Shown: piece by piece, positions 23,801 through 32,822 of the stretch
How the letters are laid out: each line of letters begins with the position of its first letter
How positions within the stretch are numbered: position 1 is the first letter of the stretch
Source of the DNA: Mucilaginibacter sp. PAMB04168
GTDB taxonomy: Bacteria; Bacteroidota; Bacteroidia; Sphingobacteriales; Sphingobacteriaceae
DNA: 64,000 nt
NCBI RefSeq assembly: GCF_039634365.2
Contig: NZ_CP155079.2
Coordinates: forward strand, 930,001-994,000
Direction: 5' to 3'
Position numbers and translations under genes: made by a program
Notes under the pieces: model-generated
Told to the model about the DNA's origin: nothing
Database searches by the model: none
Seen by the model: only the letters and a program-made list of their open reading frames with translations

Positions 23801-23950
23801 TTGGTGGGCTACCTGTAAACGATAAATACAGGCAATAAACTCGCCGCAATCCCAAAAACTGGTAGAGGGCTCAAGGGTTAACGTATACGTAATGGCGGCA
23901 ATTAAAAAAGAAAGCCAGCCAAAAAGGTTATTAATCTTGTTGTAATTCAT
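20804..23950 (-). CDS. Family 117 glycosyltransferase (DUF2723, TMEM260-like)
   Basis: A 1048-residue polytopic membrane protein. The first about 620 residues hold roughly a dozen transmembrane helices and the DUF2723 signature at the first periplasmic loop (TLEPSTSFWDCGEFIACIYR). The acidic residues here match the catalytic Asp/Glu region of GT-C enzymes. The C-terminal about 400 residues are soluble and helical (TPHDMAANYLNSCAPNAILF, YGDNDTYPLWYAQEV). Human TMEM260, the same family, is an O-mannosyltransferase; the bacterial members are probably protein O-glycosyltransferases at the inner membrane (inference). Single-gene transcript. Confidence 0.88.
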   Translation of the reverse strand: MNYNKINNLFGWLSFLIAAITYTLTLEPSTSFWDCGEFIACIYRLQVAHQPGAPLFTMIGKAFSLLSFGDVTKVAYWTNMASAIASAATILFLFWSITMLAKKILIKKAEDLNITNTILIIGAGLVGALAYTFSDTFWFSAVESEVYAQSSLCTAVVFWAILKFDAHADEPGADRWIVFIAYIMGLSIGIHLLNLLVIPVIALILYFRRAKNVTASGTIWSFIIGVVVLGLVLWGIIQFTVKGAAYADLWFVNTLGFSFNSGAIVFYLLVVAALVAGVYYSVTLSKGALIVAVASFIIALSISGGIVGLIAAVAVLALLEYVLKVRQKRYSLNMVLLCTMFILLGYSSFVMIVVRAKAGTNLNNSDPQDAFALNGYLNRDQYGETPLLYGQYFDSKPQESKEGATIYRRGATKYEIAGKKSSTVYDRNTLFPRIYDTDGNKSAFYREWLQLGPEEQPNMSHNLGFFFSWQVHQMYNRYFLWNFAGRTNDMDGQNNSKGTDGNWLSPFDWFKAFPSTVTESNAYNRLYCLPLIIGILGLIYHFQRNKRDAGVVAVLFFFTGLAILLYLNQNPLQPRERDYAYVGSFYVFAIWIGLGVLFIAQLLSKVLSPKVSAAVATVACLLAAPVLMGFQEWDDHDRSTKMTPHDMAANYLNSCAPNAILFTYGDNDTYPLWYAQEVENIRPDVRIVNLSLLGTDWYIRQMKQKMNESVPLPITMPNEKFAAGIRDVIYWSDQMNVNDTTELKEVFDFITSDNKETQVQYENGMTMNYLPTKNFKLSVNPDEVISTGTVPASQKNNIVPAITWKYNSNYVTKDNLALMDILSHNNWKRPVYFAITVGNENMMGLDKYMHDEGFAYRLQPLKADTAANAPEPVNTMVMYNNMMTKYKWGNMKTAKYLDHESVTMFYPIIIKQFNSLVSNLMKEGHNDLAVNALKRFDEVMPSTIPFGEVALRKFYLNNSAYDLNQTQLANKWTEELDKYIVNSLDFNYNAMQKGGELNQRDIQLGIYMLNGLVELTNTHHQTALHSKLSAQYKGYEAKFGNVLGGGGQ

Positions 23951-24096
23951 ATTGGGTTATACAGTCTTCTGCTAAACTAAAAGCTGACGAAATTAATAAA
24001 TCTATAGATAGGTTGGGTTAATTAGTTGTGCTTTAACATAAATTAACAGTTACAAATGGCGTTATTGTGTAGGCATTAATTTTTTTGAAAAATATT

Positions 24097-24127
24097 TTTG
24101 CAGCTTCAATTTTTCGCCTTACATTTG
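24097..24127 (+). promoter_or_regulatory. Promoter of tRNA-Gln
   Basis: A -33 TTTG (24097-24100) and a -7 TACATTTG (24120-24127) are separated by 19 bases, as in the Bacteroidota primary sigma consensus. The tRNA begins 38 bases further on. Confidence 0.7.
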
Positions 24128-24165
24128 CATTCGATTTCGGAGAGGATAACAAACCGAAAGAGGAT

Positions 24166-24236
24166 TGTCCGATAGTATAAAGGTAGTACGACGGTTTTTG
24201 GTACCGTTTGTCTTGGTTCGAATCCAGGTCGGACAA
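24166..24236 (+). tRNA. tRNA-Gln (anticodon TTG)
   Basis: A full cloverleaf can be drawn. Acceptor stem TGTCCGA/TCGGACA, anticodon stem ACGGT/ACCGT around the loop TTTTGGT (anticodon TTG, reading CAA and CAG), and T arm CTTGG-TTCGAAT-CCAGG. Length is 71 bases including discriminator A; the 3' CCA is not encoded. A consensus promoter lies just upstream and a strong terminator 6 bases downstream, so it is a single-gene unit. Confidence 0.95.
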
Positions 24237-24242
24237 CAGAGA

Positions 24243-24282
24243 GAAAAATTCGAATTTCGGAATATCGAAATTCGAATTTTTC
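24243..24282 (+). terminator. Intrinsic terminator after tRNA-Gln
   Basis: Perfect 17-bp stem (24243-24259 with 24266-24282), 6-base loop and T-run. Confidence 0.85.
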
Positions 24283-24421
24283 GTTTTAGCCGGAACCATT
24301 GTTAAAAAACGATGGTTGGGCGGGTGAGCAGGAAGTAAATAAATTATTGAAGTCTTAAAGCCGGAAGGAGAGATCGAGCTGAAGTTCGAAATCAAACCGC
24401 CGAAATCCGAATCAAAAGAAG

Positions 24422-25366
24422 ATGCCTTTACAGTTCAATCCGGTTAAGTTGTTTTCGGGCTCAGGTTCAACAGATCTTGCAGCTAAAATTGCCAAGGTTT
24501 ACGGCCGCGAATTAGGTGATATGACCTTGTCGCGCTTTAGTGATGGCGAGTTTCAGCCATTCATTAACGAGTCGGTACGTGGATGTGATGTGTTTTTCAT
24601 CCAGAGTACTAATCCGCCAACCGATAACCTGATGGAGCTGCTCATGATGATTGACTGCGCCCGCCGTGCGTCAGCCCATTATGTAACTGCTGTAATTCCA
24701 TACTTCGGTTTGGCCCGTCAGGACCGTAAGGATAAGCCACGTGTGGCCATTGGTGCTAAACTGGTAGCTAACCTGCTTACGGCAGCTGGCGCAAACCGGG
24801 TAATGACCATGGATTTACATGCGGCCCAGATACAGGCTTTCTTTGACATACCGGTAGATCACCTTGATGCTTCAATCATATTTGTGCCCTATATTAAAAG
24901 TTTGGCTTTGCCTAACTTAACCATAGCCTCACCTGATATGGGCGGCTCATACCGGGCTCGTACCTTTGCCAAGTTTTTTAACGCCGAGGTGGTAATTTGC
25001 GATAAACGTCGTAAACGTGCCAACGAGATAGAAAGCATGACCATTATAGGTGATGTAACCGGACAGGACATTGTACTGATTGACGATATATGTGATACAG
25101 CCGGTACACTAGCTAAAGCAGCCGGTTTAATTATGGAGCGTGGCGCTAACAGTGTGCGTGCCGTATGTACGCACCCGGTATTATCGGGAAAAGCGTACGA
25201 AACTATCGAAAACTCGGCCCTAACAGAGCTGATTGTGACCGATACCATTCCTTTAAAACAGGAGTGCAGTAAAATAAAAGTATTATCAACTGCCGATCTT
25301 TTTGGTAAGGCCATTGCTAATGTAAATGAGCATGGTTCAATTAGTCAGTTGTTTAAGATAGATTGA
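24422..25366 (+). CDS. prs: Ribose-phosphate pyrophosphokinase
   Basis: A 314-residue cytoplasmic enzyme making PRPP from ribose 5-phosphate and ATP, feeding purine, pyrimidine, NAD, His and Trp synthesis. Diagnostic motifs are FSGSGSTDLAAKIA, RFSDGEFQPFINESVRG, PYFGLARQDRKDKPR with the flexible loop, the metal-binding TMDLHAAQIQAFF, and the PRPP-binding loop VLIDDICDTAGTL. The length is normal for class I enzymes. It starts about 140 bp after the tRNA terminator. An imperfect hairpin separates it from rplY. Confidence 0.97.
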   Translation: MPLQFNPVKLFSGSGSTDLAAKIAKVYGRELGDMTLSRFSDGEFQPFINESVRGCDVFFIQSTNPPTDNLMELLMMIDCARRASAHYVTAVIPYFGLARQDRKDKPRVAIGAKLVANLLTAAGANRVMTMDLHAAQIQAFFDIPVDHLDASIIFVPYIKSLALPNLTIASPDMGGSYRARTFAKFFNAEVVICDKRRKRANEIESMTIIGDVTGQDIVLIDDICDTAGTLAKAAGLIMERGANSVRAVCTHPVLSGKAYETIENSALTELIVTDTIPLKQECSKIKVLSTADLFGKAIANVNEHGSISQLFKID

Positions 25367-25380
25367 TAGTTGTTAGTTCA

Positions 25381-25448
25381 TGGCAGGTAGCCCATGGTTA
25401 TAAGCTAACAGATATATTATATAAGAACTATGGACCACGGGCTGCCAG
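25381..25448. repeat. Imperfect inverted repeat between prs and rplY
   Basis: AGCCCATGGT (25389-25398) pairs with ACCACGGGCT (25434-25443) with one mismatch. TGGC (25381-25384) can pair with GCCA (25444-25447) after a 4-base bulge. The loop is about 35 bases, AT-rich. It has no T-run, so it is not a standard terminator. It may be a remnant of an intergenic repeat or a leader structure of rplY. Confidence 0.45.
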
Positions 25449-25487
25449 CTCTGGTCTTTGTAGAACAAACAATTTAAAAACAAAAAA

Positions 25488-26069
25488 ATGAAATCAATTG
25501 CTATTAGCGGTTCTCCAAGAGAGAACGTAGGGAAACGTGATGCTAAGGAACTGCGTTACCAGGGTTTAGTACCTGCTGTTTTATACGGTGGTGCTACTCA
25601 AACGCATTTTTCAGTATCCGCAGCTGATTTGAAACCGGTGATTTATACACCAGTTGTTCAATTCATCGACTTAGACGTTGCCGGTACTACCAGCCAAGCT
25701 ATCATCAAAGACATGCAGTTTCATCCATTAACTGATGAGTTATTGCACGTTGACTTTTTGTTACTGGATGAAAGCAAACCGGTAACTATCGAAATTCCTA
25801 TCCTTTTAACTGGTACTTCGCCAGGTGTTAAAATGGGTGGTAAACTAGTACAAAAATTACGTAAACTGCGTGTTAAAGCTTTACCTAAAGATCACTTAGA
25901 TTCTATCGAAGTGAGCATTGAAGGTTTAGAAGTAGGTAAATCAGTACGTGTACGCGACATCAGCGTTCCTAACCTGACTATTACTAATACTCCGGAAGAT
26001 ACTATCTTATCTATCACTACTTCACGTGCCCTGCGTCAGGCAGAGCAAGAAGCAGCTAAAGGTAAATAA
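25488..26069 (+). CDS. rplY: 50S ribosomal protein L25 (general stress protein Ctc form)
   Basis: A 193-residue 5S rRNA-binding ribosomal protein. The N-terminal L25 domain (about 1-90) has SPRENVGKRDAKELRYQGLV, then PAVLYGG and MQFHPLTDELLHVDFLLLD. The C-terminal TL5/Ctc domain (about 95-185) has IPILLTGTSPGVKMGGKLVQ and VRDISVPNLTIT. This two-domain long form is normal outside gamma-proteobacteria. The order prs-rplY-pth seen here is a widely conserved bacterial arrangement. Confidence 0.95.
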   Translation: MKSIAISGSPRENVGKRDAKELRYQGLVPAVLYGGATQTHFSVSAADLKPVIYTPVVQFIDLDVAGTTSQAIIKDMQFHPLTDELLHVDFLLLDESKPVTIEIPILLTGTSPGVKMGGKLVQKLRKLRVKALPKDHLDSIEVSIEGLEVGKSVRVRDISVPNLTITNTPEDTILSITTSRALRQAEQEAAKGK

Positions 26070-26091
26070 GCTGTTTAGTAGTTATCAAAGT

Positions 26092-26134
26092 AAGGAAAAG
26101 CCGCCTCACCCATAAAGGGAGGCGGCTTTTCTTT
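26092..26134 (+). terminator. Intrinsic terminator after rplY
   Basis: GC-rich 12-bp stem (26096-26107 with 26119-26130) extended by an A-tract/T-tract base. Confidence 0.85.
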
Positions 26135-26310
26135 GCTATCCACTATTTAATTAACAACTTCATTTGTTTAACAGGGTTTGTTAGTTTTGCCACAACAAAC
26201 GGTACTTGGGGTACTAATGAGAAGTGTTGTTCATGAAAACATGTGTATAATAGAAAGTATTTCTTACTGTCGTTCGGGATTAAAGTTAGGTTGGTTAACA
26301 AAGCAATAAA

Positions 26311-26871
26311 ATGAAATACCTCATCGTAGGCCTGGGCAATATTGGTCCGGAATATAAAGATACCCGTCATAACATTGGCTTTATGATATTGGATGAACTG
26401 GCCAAGCAGGAGAGTGCCCAGTTTCATAACATGCGCCTGGCTTATTATACCGAGGTTAGCCACAAAGGCCGTATGCTGCATTTAATTAAACCAACCACCT
26501 TTATGAACTTAAGCGGCAAAGCGCTTAGTTATTGGATGCAGCAACTAAAAATACCGGTCGAAAATGTGTTGGTTTTGGTTGATGACCTGGCATTGCCATT
26601 AGGCACCCTGCGCCTTAAACCCAAAGGCAGTGCTGCCGGTCACAATGGATTAAAGCATATTGAACAAGTATTAGGCAATAATAACTATGCCCGTTTACGT
26701 TTTGGCATAAGCGATAATTACCCCAAAGGCCGCCAGGTTGACTATGTGCTAAGCGGCTTTGATGAGGATGAAAAACCGGAGCTTCCTGCCCTGATAGACC
26801 GCTCTATTGAAATGATAAAAAGCTTTGCCACTGCCGGTACTGAGCTTACCATGACCCGCTACAATAAATAG
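26311..26871 (+). CDS. pth: Peptidyl-tRNA hydrolase
   Basis: A 186-residue enzyme that frees tRNA from peptidyl-tRNA dropped by ribosomes. It has the family motifs VGLGNIGPEYKDTRHNIGF with catalytic His20, TFMNLSGKA, VLVDDLALPLGTLRLKPKGS with the active-site Asp, and AAGHNGLKHIEQVLG. Length is typical. It lies after rplY but behind a terminator, so it has its own promoter. Confidence 0.97.
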   Translation: MKYLIVGLGNIGPEYKDTRHNIGFMILDELAKQESAQFHNMRLAYYTEVSHKGRMLHLIKPTTFMNLSGKALSYWMQQLKIPVENVLVLVDDLALPLGTLRLKPKGSAAGHNGLKHIEQVLGNNNYARLRFGISDNYPKGRQVDYVLSGFDEDEKPELPALIDRSIEMIKSFATAGTELTMTRYNK

Positions 26872-27061
26872 CAGAAAAGGTATCATCTGTTAAATTTTAG
26901 TTAAATGTTGTTAATTAAAAGTTGTATTTGCGTTAGCTGTATTATTTTGCGAAATAATTAGAATGTGCTGTAACGTTTTGTTATAAAACTGCATCTATTG
27001 TGATGTAGACTGTTTACAACAAAAAATTGCAGATCTGCAACCGACTATTCTTATCGCATTG

Positions 27062-29476
27062 ATGAAAAAACTTTTACTGACCGCCGTATTTTCTTTCTGC
27101 CTTTTTGTTTTTGCAACCGCGCAAACTGCAACCGCACCAACTGCAACCATAAAAGGTTCAGTTATAGACTCTGTAAAAAAGGAACCGCTGAGTTATGTTA
27201 CCGTAGCCTTGGTAGATATGAACAACCAGCCGGTTAAAAGCACCTTTACTAAGGATGACGGTACGTTTACCCTAACAGGTCTCGCCATAAAGCCCTATAA
27301 ACTGGCACTGGTTTATGTAGGCTATAACGGCAAAACCATCAATATCAGCAACCCCGATAAGGCAAGCGATTTGGGCAAGTTGTTACTAAGCCCATCTACA
27401 AGCCAGTTAAAAGAAGTAACCATAACATCAGTTAAGCCATTAATGAAACGAGAGGTTGACCGCATAAGCTATGATGTACAGGCCGACCCGGAAAACAAAG
27501 TAATTACTGTGCTGGATATGATGCGCCGCGTTCCTTTGCTGTCGGTTGATGCGAGTGACAACATCAAGCTGCAAGGTAACACCAATTACAAGATACTGAT
27601 AAATGGTAAGCCATCGGCGTTAATGGCCCGCAGTCCGGCTGATGTTTTAAAATCCATGCCGGCCAGTAACATTCAAAAGATTGAAGTGATTACCACGCCG
27701 CCGGCTAAGTACGATGCGGAAGGTTTGGCTGGTATTATCAACATCATTACCAAGAAAGATGTTGACCAAGGTTATAACGGCAGTATTAATGGCCGGTACA
27801 GTAACTTGTGGGGACCGGGCATCAACTTAAACTTAACAGTTAAGCAAGGCAAGTTTGGTATTGGCGGATACACTGGTTATAACAAGCGAAATAACTTAAC
27901 TACGGGTTTTAGTAACCTGAACGACAACATTGGCCAGTCAACCTTAACCCAGCAGGGAACTAATAAAAACAGCGGCTACAGTGGTTATGGTAGTACTGAG
28001 TTAACTTACGAAGGCGATAGCTTAAACTTACTTACCGGCACATTTGAATGGTACAAGGGTAGTAACAACTCTGAACGTGGTTTGCTTTCAAATTTTGCAA
28101 GTACAACAGCAAGCCGGAACAATGCGTATCGTTCAATGAATATAGCTGATAATGGTTGGAATGGTTTTGGAGCGGGATTAAACTATCAGCTTGGCTTTAA
28201 GCGAAACAAAGAACAGTTGCTTACCGCATCTTACAAGTATAATTTACAAAAAAATACCCAGGCCAACGACGTTTTATTTACTGAACGGGTGAACTTTAGC
28301 AGTGATAATGCTCCAAATTACCGGCAGTATAATAACTCTGGCAACAAAGAACATACACTGCAATTAGACTATGTGCAGCCAGTCAAGAAACTGAACATTG
28401 AAGCCGGTGCCAAAGCTATATTTCGTAATAACTATAGCGAAGCCAATACTGAAAATCAAGTATCAGGTGGAGCATATATCATTGACCCTAATCAGATCAA
28501 CAATTTCGACTATCAACAAAACGTATACAGTTTGTATAACTCGTACCAGTTAAAGTTTAATGACAAATGGGTAGCTAAAGGTGGCCTTCGTTTAGAACAT
28601 ACTACGGTTAATGCTAATGAGGATGTTGATCAGCGGTATTCAAATCTTATTCCATCCATTTCGCTACAGCGCAGCTTCAAAACCAGCAGTATCAACATTG
28701 GCTATACCGACCGTATACAGCGCCCGGGTATATGGCAATTGAACCCCTTTGTTAACCGTTCAAATATCAATTTCATAAACGTTGGTAATCCTGATCTGCG
28801 CCCTGTAGTTAATCACAGTGTGGAATTGACGTACAGCAACTTTAAAAAAGGGTCATTCAATTTCGGGGTTAATTATAAGTTTGCTAACAATACGGTGGAG
28901 AACATAACTGTATTTGACCCTGCAACAGGTGTAAGCGTAAGTAGCTTTCAAAATGCCGGCAATAACAAACGCTTGGGTTTTGATTTTAATGCCAATTATC
29001 CTTTCACTACTAAACTTAACTTTAACATCAATAGTCAGATAGTGCACGTATGGCTGAAAGGATATGTTAATAATACTTTGTTTAATACCAAAGGTTATCA
29101 GGGCCATGCTTTTGCAGGCTTAAGCTACAAGTTTGACAACGGATACAGACTGGGTGCTAACTTTGATTACGACAGCCGTTATGTAATGCTGCAAGGCCGT
29201 GACAATTATTGGTTAGGCTATGCTTTCAGTGCCTCTAAAGATTTGTTAGATAAAAAGGCTACTATATCATTTTACGCCAATACGCCTTTCCAGAAGTTCA
29301 GGACCATTGATAATACCATCCGTACGCCAACTTCATATCAGTTAACGCTAAATGATATGTATGCCCGTACGTTTAACATTAGCTTCAATTATAAATTTGG
29401 TAAGCTAAGCGGCGAGCTTAAAAAGAACCAGCGTGGTATTAATAACGACGACGTAAGCGGAGGCAGCAGAAATTAA
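27062..29476 (+). CDS. Outer-membrane beta-barrel protein, TonB-receptor-like
   Basis: An 804-residue outer-membrane protein starting at ATG 27062 (a TTG one codon upstream is less likely). Signal peptide ends FVFATAQ. A carboxypeptidase-like domain spans about 27-115 (TIKGSVIDSVKKEPLSYVTV). A plug-like domain follows (SYDVQADPENKVITVLDMM, DNIKLQGNTNYKILINGKPS, IEVITTPPAKYDAEGLAGII). The rest is a large barrel (YTDRIQRPGIWQLNPFVNRS). It fits the OMP beta-barrel family 3 group, common in Bacteroidota, whose substrates are mostly unknown. The next gene begins 12 bp later. Confidence 0.88.
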   Translation: MKKLLLTAVFSFCLFVFATAQTATAPTATIKGSVIDSVKKEPLSYVTVALVDMNNQPVKSTFTKDDGTFTLTGLAIKPYKLALVYVGYNGKTINISNPDKASDLGKLLLSPSTSQLKEVTITSVKPLMKREVDRISYDVQADPENKVITVLDMMRRVPLLSVDASDNIKLQGNTNYKILINGKPSALMARSPADVLKSMPASNIQKIEVITTPPAKYDAEGLAGIINIITKKDVDQGYNGSINGRYSNLWGPGINLNLTVKQGKFGIGGYTGYNKRNNLTTGFSNLNDNIGQSTLTQQGTNKNSGYSGYGSTELTYEGDSLNLLTGTFEWYKGSNNSERGLLSNFASTTASRNNAYRSMNIADNGWNGFGAGLNYQLGFKRNKEQLLTASYKYNLQKNTQANDVLFTERVNFSSDNAPNYRQYNNSGNKEHTLQLDYVQPVKKLNIEAGAKAIFRNNYSEANTENQVSGGAYIIDPNQINNFDYQQNVYSLYNSYQLKFNDKWVAKGGLRLEHTTVNANEDVDQRYSNLIPSISLQRSFKTSSINIGYTDRIQRPGIWQLNPFVNRSNINFINVGNPDLRPVVNHSVELTYSNFKKGSFNFGVNYKFANNTVENITVFDPATGVSVSSFQNAGNNKRLGFDFNANYPFTTKLNFNINSQIVHVWLKGYVNNTLFNTKGYQGHAFAGLSYKFDNGYRLGANFDYDSRYVMLQGRDNYWLGYAFSASKDLLDKKATISFYANTPFQKFRTIDNTIRTPTSYQLTLNDMYARTFNISFNYKFGKLSGELKKNQRGINNDDVSGGSRN

Positions 29477-29488
29477 TAACTTTGCTGC

Positions 29489-29839
29489 ATGAAAGTATAT
29501 GGTATTACCAACTGCAACACGGTAAAGAAAGCGCTGGATTGGTTAAAGCAACATCAAATAGATTTTGAGTTTCATGATTTTAAGAAGCTGGGCGTTAGCA
29601 CCGAAAAGCTGGATGAATGGAATCAACAAGCCGGTTATGATAAATTTTTAAACAAGCAGGGACTTACCTGGAAAGGCTTGGACTCCGAAACAAAAGATAG
29701 TGTAAAAGGCGCTGCAGAAGCCCTCCCTTTACTGCAGCAAAAAACCAGTATGATTAAGAGGCCGGTAATTGAGGATAATGGCTTTTTGTACTTTGGCTTC
29801 GATGAAAAAGTGTATGAAGATCACTTTCAGGCAAAATAA
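29489..29839 (+). CDS. ArsC/Spx-family protein (YffB-like)
   Basis: A 116-residue thioredoxin-fold protein. The N-terminal motif GITNCNTVKKALDWL has a single cysteine (Cys9) and no CxxC partner, as in YffB. RPVIEDNGFLYFGFDEKVYE matches the conserved C-terminal part with the cis-Pro region. YffB-type proteins are glutathione- or thiol-dependent reductases of unsettled substrate, so arsenate reduction should not be assumed; no ars genes are nearby. It is co-transcribed with the preceding outer-membrane protein and ends at a hairpin terminator. Confidence 0.87.
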   Translation: MKVYGITNCNTVKKALDWLKQHQIDFEFHDFKKLGVSTEKLDEWNQQAGYDKFLNKQGLTWKGLDSETKDSVKGAAEALPLLQQKTSMIKRPVIEDNGFLYFGFDEKVYEDHFQAK

Positions 29840-29874
29840 AATTTGGTAACAATCAGCTTACTAGATTACACGGT

Positions 29875-29902
29875 AAAGCAATTATTCCTATAATTGCTTT
29901 TT
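29875..29902 (+). terminator. Intrinsic terminator
   Basis: Perfect 11-bp stem (29875-29885 with 29890-29900), 4-base loop, T-rich tail; AT-rich stem, so of medium strength. Confidence 0.65.
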
Positions 29903-29930
29903 AAATTTAACTACAACTATTTTCTTAACG

Positions 29931-31898
29931 ATGAGATACCATCTGATTGCCGGCTTTTCGCTGGCTTTTATGGCTATTACCGGTTTAAGCAAGGCACAGC
30001 AACAGCCAGCCGACCCTGCAGCACCGGTTAGCAAATACAGCTATTACGAGGCCTTTAACCCGTTGTTTTATAACAAAACTGGCAACGATTTCAGAGCTGC
30101 CAGCGGCGAGCCCGGAGCCCGTTACTGGCAAAATAAGGCCGATTACCAGTTAGCCGCCCGCCTAAACGACAAAACCAACGAAATTAGCGGAACAGAAATA
30201 TTAACCTACACCAACAACAGCCCGCAGAAGTTGGGCTTTTTGTGGATGCAGTTGGATCAAAATCTGTTTAAGCAAGATTCACGCGGTAGCGCCATTATTC
30301 CTTTAAGCGGTAGCCGTAACGGAACACGTGGCGGTTTTAACGGCGGGTATAACATTAAATCGGTAAAAGTAAATGATGTGGATGCCAAGTATATAATTAG
30401 TGACACCCGCATGCAGATCTATTTACCTAAAGAGGTTACGCCTAACGGTGGCCAGGTAAAGGTAAAAATTGAATATTCATTCATCACACCCGATTATGGA
30501 TCAGACCGTAACGGCGTGCAGCAAACCAAAAACGGTAAAATATTTAACGTAGCGCAGTGGTTTCCGCGCATGTGCGTGTTTGATGATGTGCAAGGATGGA
30601 ACACCGTACCTTATACCGGTCCGGGCGAGTTTTACCTCGAGTATGGCGATTTTGACTTAGCTATTACTGCACCGGCTAACCACATTGTGTTAGCATCGGG
30701 CGAGTTGCAAAATCCGCAGGAGGTGTACACTCCTGAGCAGCAAAAGCGCTGGGCACAAGCTGCACAGAGTGATAAAACCGTGTTGATACGCACCGCTGAG
30801 GAGGTTACCAATGCGGCGTCCCGCCCAGCTGGTAAGCAGGAGTTAACCTGGCGATTCAAGATCAAGAATGCACGTGATGCTGCCTTCGGTTCATCAGCTT
30901 CATTTATTGTTGATGCTGCCAAAATTAACCTGCCAAGTGGTAAAAAATGTATATCTGTATCAGCCTACCCTGTTGAGAGCGATGGCAACGCTGCCTGGGG
31001 TCGTTCAACCGAGTACACTAAAAAATCAATCGAGTTTAACTCACAAAAATGGTTCGAGTACCCTTACCCGGTGGCATCAACGGTAGCCGGTAATGTAGGT
31101 GGAATGGAATACCCCGGTATTGTATTTTGTAGCTACCGTAGTCGTGGTGCTGGCCTGTGGGGCGTAAACGACCACGAATTTGGCCATACCTGGTTCCCAA
31201 TGATTGTAGGATCTAATGAACGTTTATACGGCTGGATGGATGAAGGCTTCAATACCTTCATCAATACCCTATCAACCGATGCTTTTAACAACGGCGAGTA
31301 CAAAGAACGCCCGGTAGATATGCACCGTGTTGGTATAGCCTACACCCGTCCCGAAGTTGAACCCGTAATGACAACGCCTGCCGGTTTAAAGGAACGTAAC
31401 ACAGGTTTATTATTATACAACAAACCTGGTATAGGTTTAACCATGTTACGCGAGCAGATCTTAGGTCCGGAACGTTTTGATTTTGCCTTTAGGACTTACA
31501 TAGAGCGCTGGGCATTCAAACACCCAACCCCTGATGACTTTTTCCGTACAATGGAAAATGCAGGTGGCGAGAGTCTGCAATGGTTCTGGCGTGGCTGGTT
31601 CATCAACAACTGGCGTCTTGATGTGGCCGTGCGTGATGTGAAATACGTAGATAATGATGCCAGCAAAGGTGCTTTAATTACGTTGGATAATCTCGAAAAA
31701 ATGGCTATGCCGGTTATACTGGAAATAAAACAAAAAGGCGGTAAGGTTGACCGTATTAAGCTGCCTGTTGAGATATGGGAACGTAACACCAGCTGGACGT
31801 TTAAATACCCGTCAACAGCCGAAATTGAAACGGTAACGTACGACCCCGATAAGGTACTGCCCGATTATAACGAGGCTAATAACGTTTTCAAAAAATAA
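29931..31898 (+). CDS. M1 family metallopeptidase, exported
   Basis: A 655-residue exported gluzincin. A signal peptide (about 1-22, ending LSKAQ) precedes an N-terminal beta-domain, about 70-330. The zinc site is [10 protein letters not shown] (HExxH) followed 18 residues later by the Glu of WMDEGFNTF. The helical C-terminal domain contains [20 protein letters not shown]. The GxMEN exopeptidase loop reads [13 protein letters not shown], which is the variant seen in Bacteroidota M1 proteins of this length. It likely takes part in peptide degradation in the periplasm. Second M1 enzyme of the window is at 35974. Confidence 0.9.
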   Translation: MRYHLIAGFSLAFMAITGLSKAQQQPADPAAPVSKYSYYEAFNPLFYNKTGNDFRAASGEPGARYWQNKADYQLAARLNDKTNEISGTEILTYTNNSPQKLGFLWMQLDQNLFKQDSRGSAIIPLSGSRNGTRGGFNGGYNIKSVKVNDVDAKYIISDTRMQIYLPKEVTPNGGQVKVKIEYSFITPDYGSDRNGVQQTKNGKIFNVAQWFPRMCVFDDVQGWNTVPYTGPGEFYLEYGDFDLAITAPANHIVLASGELQNPQEVYTPEQQKRWAQAAQSDKTVLIRTAEEVTNAASRPAGKQELTWRFKIKNARDAAFGSSASFIVDAAKINLPSGKKCISVSAYPVESDGNAAWGRSTEYTKKSIEFNSQKWFEYPYPVASTVAGNVGGMEYPGIVFCSYRSRGAGLWGVNDHEFGHTWFPMIVGSNERLYGWMDEGFNTFINTLSTDAFNNGEYKERPVDMHRVGIAYTRPEVEPVMTTPAGLKERNTGLLLYNKPGIGLTMLREQILGPERFDFAFRTYIERWAFKHPTPDDFFRTMENAGGESLQWFWRGWFINNWRLDVAVRDVKYVDNDASKGALITLDNLEKMAMPVILEIKQKGGKVDRIKLPVEIWERNTSWTFKYPSTAEIETVTYDPDKVLPDYNEANNVFKK

Positions 31899-31900
31899 CG

Positions 31901-31932
31901 AAAAAGACCCGGCAATTTGGCCGGGTTTTTTT
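31901..31932 (+). terminator. Intrinsic terminator
   Basis: Stem ACCCGGC (31907-31913) with GCCGGGT (31920-31926) and an eight-T run, 8 bp after the M1 peptidase stop. Confidence 0.85.
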
Positions 31933-32011
31933 TATGCTTAACTTTAACGCTTCATAACCAAACCAAGCCGCTGCAATGCGGTTATTTATCATATAAACAG
32001 ATACAGGCTAC

Positions 32012-32698
32012 ATGATGAAACTAAGATACTACCTGATACTTTGCATAAGCCTGATAAGCTTAACCGTAAAAGCACAACAAAACGCCGTACGTGGGCAGGT
32101 GATTGAAGCTGGCACCAACAACAGGCTGGCCGATGTGCTGGTGCGCAATACCAATAACAATCAGGTTGCTCTAACTACCGCAAACGGCACTTTTGATATT
32201 AGGGCTGTGTTGGGAAATATATTGATATTTTCATCACCCGGCTATGTATCAGATACCTTGTACCTGGCCGATATGCGTTATAAAAGCATTACCATGACCC
32301 CACTGGGTATTGCCTTGCGCGAGGTAAATGTACGCGGTCAGCGTTTTGATCCAAGGGCTGAATATCCACAGGTATATCAAAAAAGTAAAGTGTATGTTCT
32401 GTCGCCTACTACCTGGTTTGGTAAGGAAGCTAAGGATGCGCGCCGGTTAAAACGCTACTTTGAGCATGAGGAAAAAGAACGCCGTATCGACTCTGTATTT
32501 ACAAAAGTATACGTAGGCAGCATTGTGCCGCTAAAGGGCCGCGACCTTGAGATATTTATGAATTTGTATAGGCCAACCTATGAGTTTGTGCGTAGCAACG
32601 CCGCCGAATCAATGGCTGTTTACATAAACGATTCGTACAAAAAATGGCTGGCATTACCACCCGAAAAACGCACCGTGCCCAAGTTAAGTGCGCAATAA
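32012..32698 (+). CDS. Exported protein with carboxypeptidase-like regulatory domain
   Basis: A 228-residue exported protein. The signal peptide ends LTVKAQQ. Residues about 25-105 form a single carboxypeptidase D regulatory-like beta-sandwich (VRGQVIEAGTNNRLADVLVR to LREVNVRGQRFDP). The C-terminal half is basic and helical (EAKDARRLKRYFEHEEKERR). This layout is common in Bacteroidota as a stand-alone periplasmic or outer-membrane associated protein of unknown role. Start could be either of two adjacent ATG codons (32012 or 32015). Confidence 0.75.
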   Translation: MMKLRYYLILCISLISLTVKAQQNAVRGQVIEAGTNNRLADVLVRNTNNNQVALTTANGTFDIRAVLGNILIFSSPGYVSDTLYLADMRYKSITMTPLGIALREVNVRGQRFDPRAEYPQVYQKSKVYVLSPTTWFGKEAKDARRLKRYFEHEEKERRIDSVFTKVYVGSIVPLKGRDLEIFMNLYRPTYEFVRSNAAESMAVYINDSYKKWLALPPEKRTVPKLSAQ

Positions 32699-32822
32699 AA
32701 TGTTTGTGAGTTGAAGGTTTTTTGCCGCAACATCGTTTGTTGAAAAACATATCATGGACATTTGATATCCGGGATCTGTAACCTGCAACTAAAATACTTA
32801 CCGAAATTACCTAACTTCGTTC

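Noticed and set aside
29489-29839. ArsC-like gene considered as an arsenate reductase
   Set aside because: It has the YffB-type single cysteine and no arsenic genes around it.
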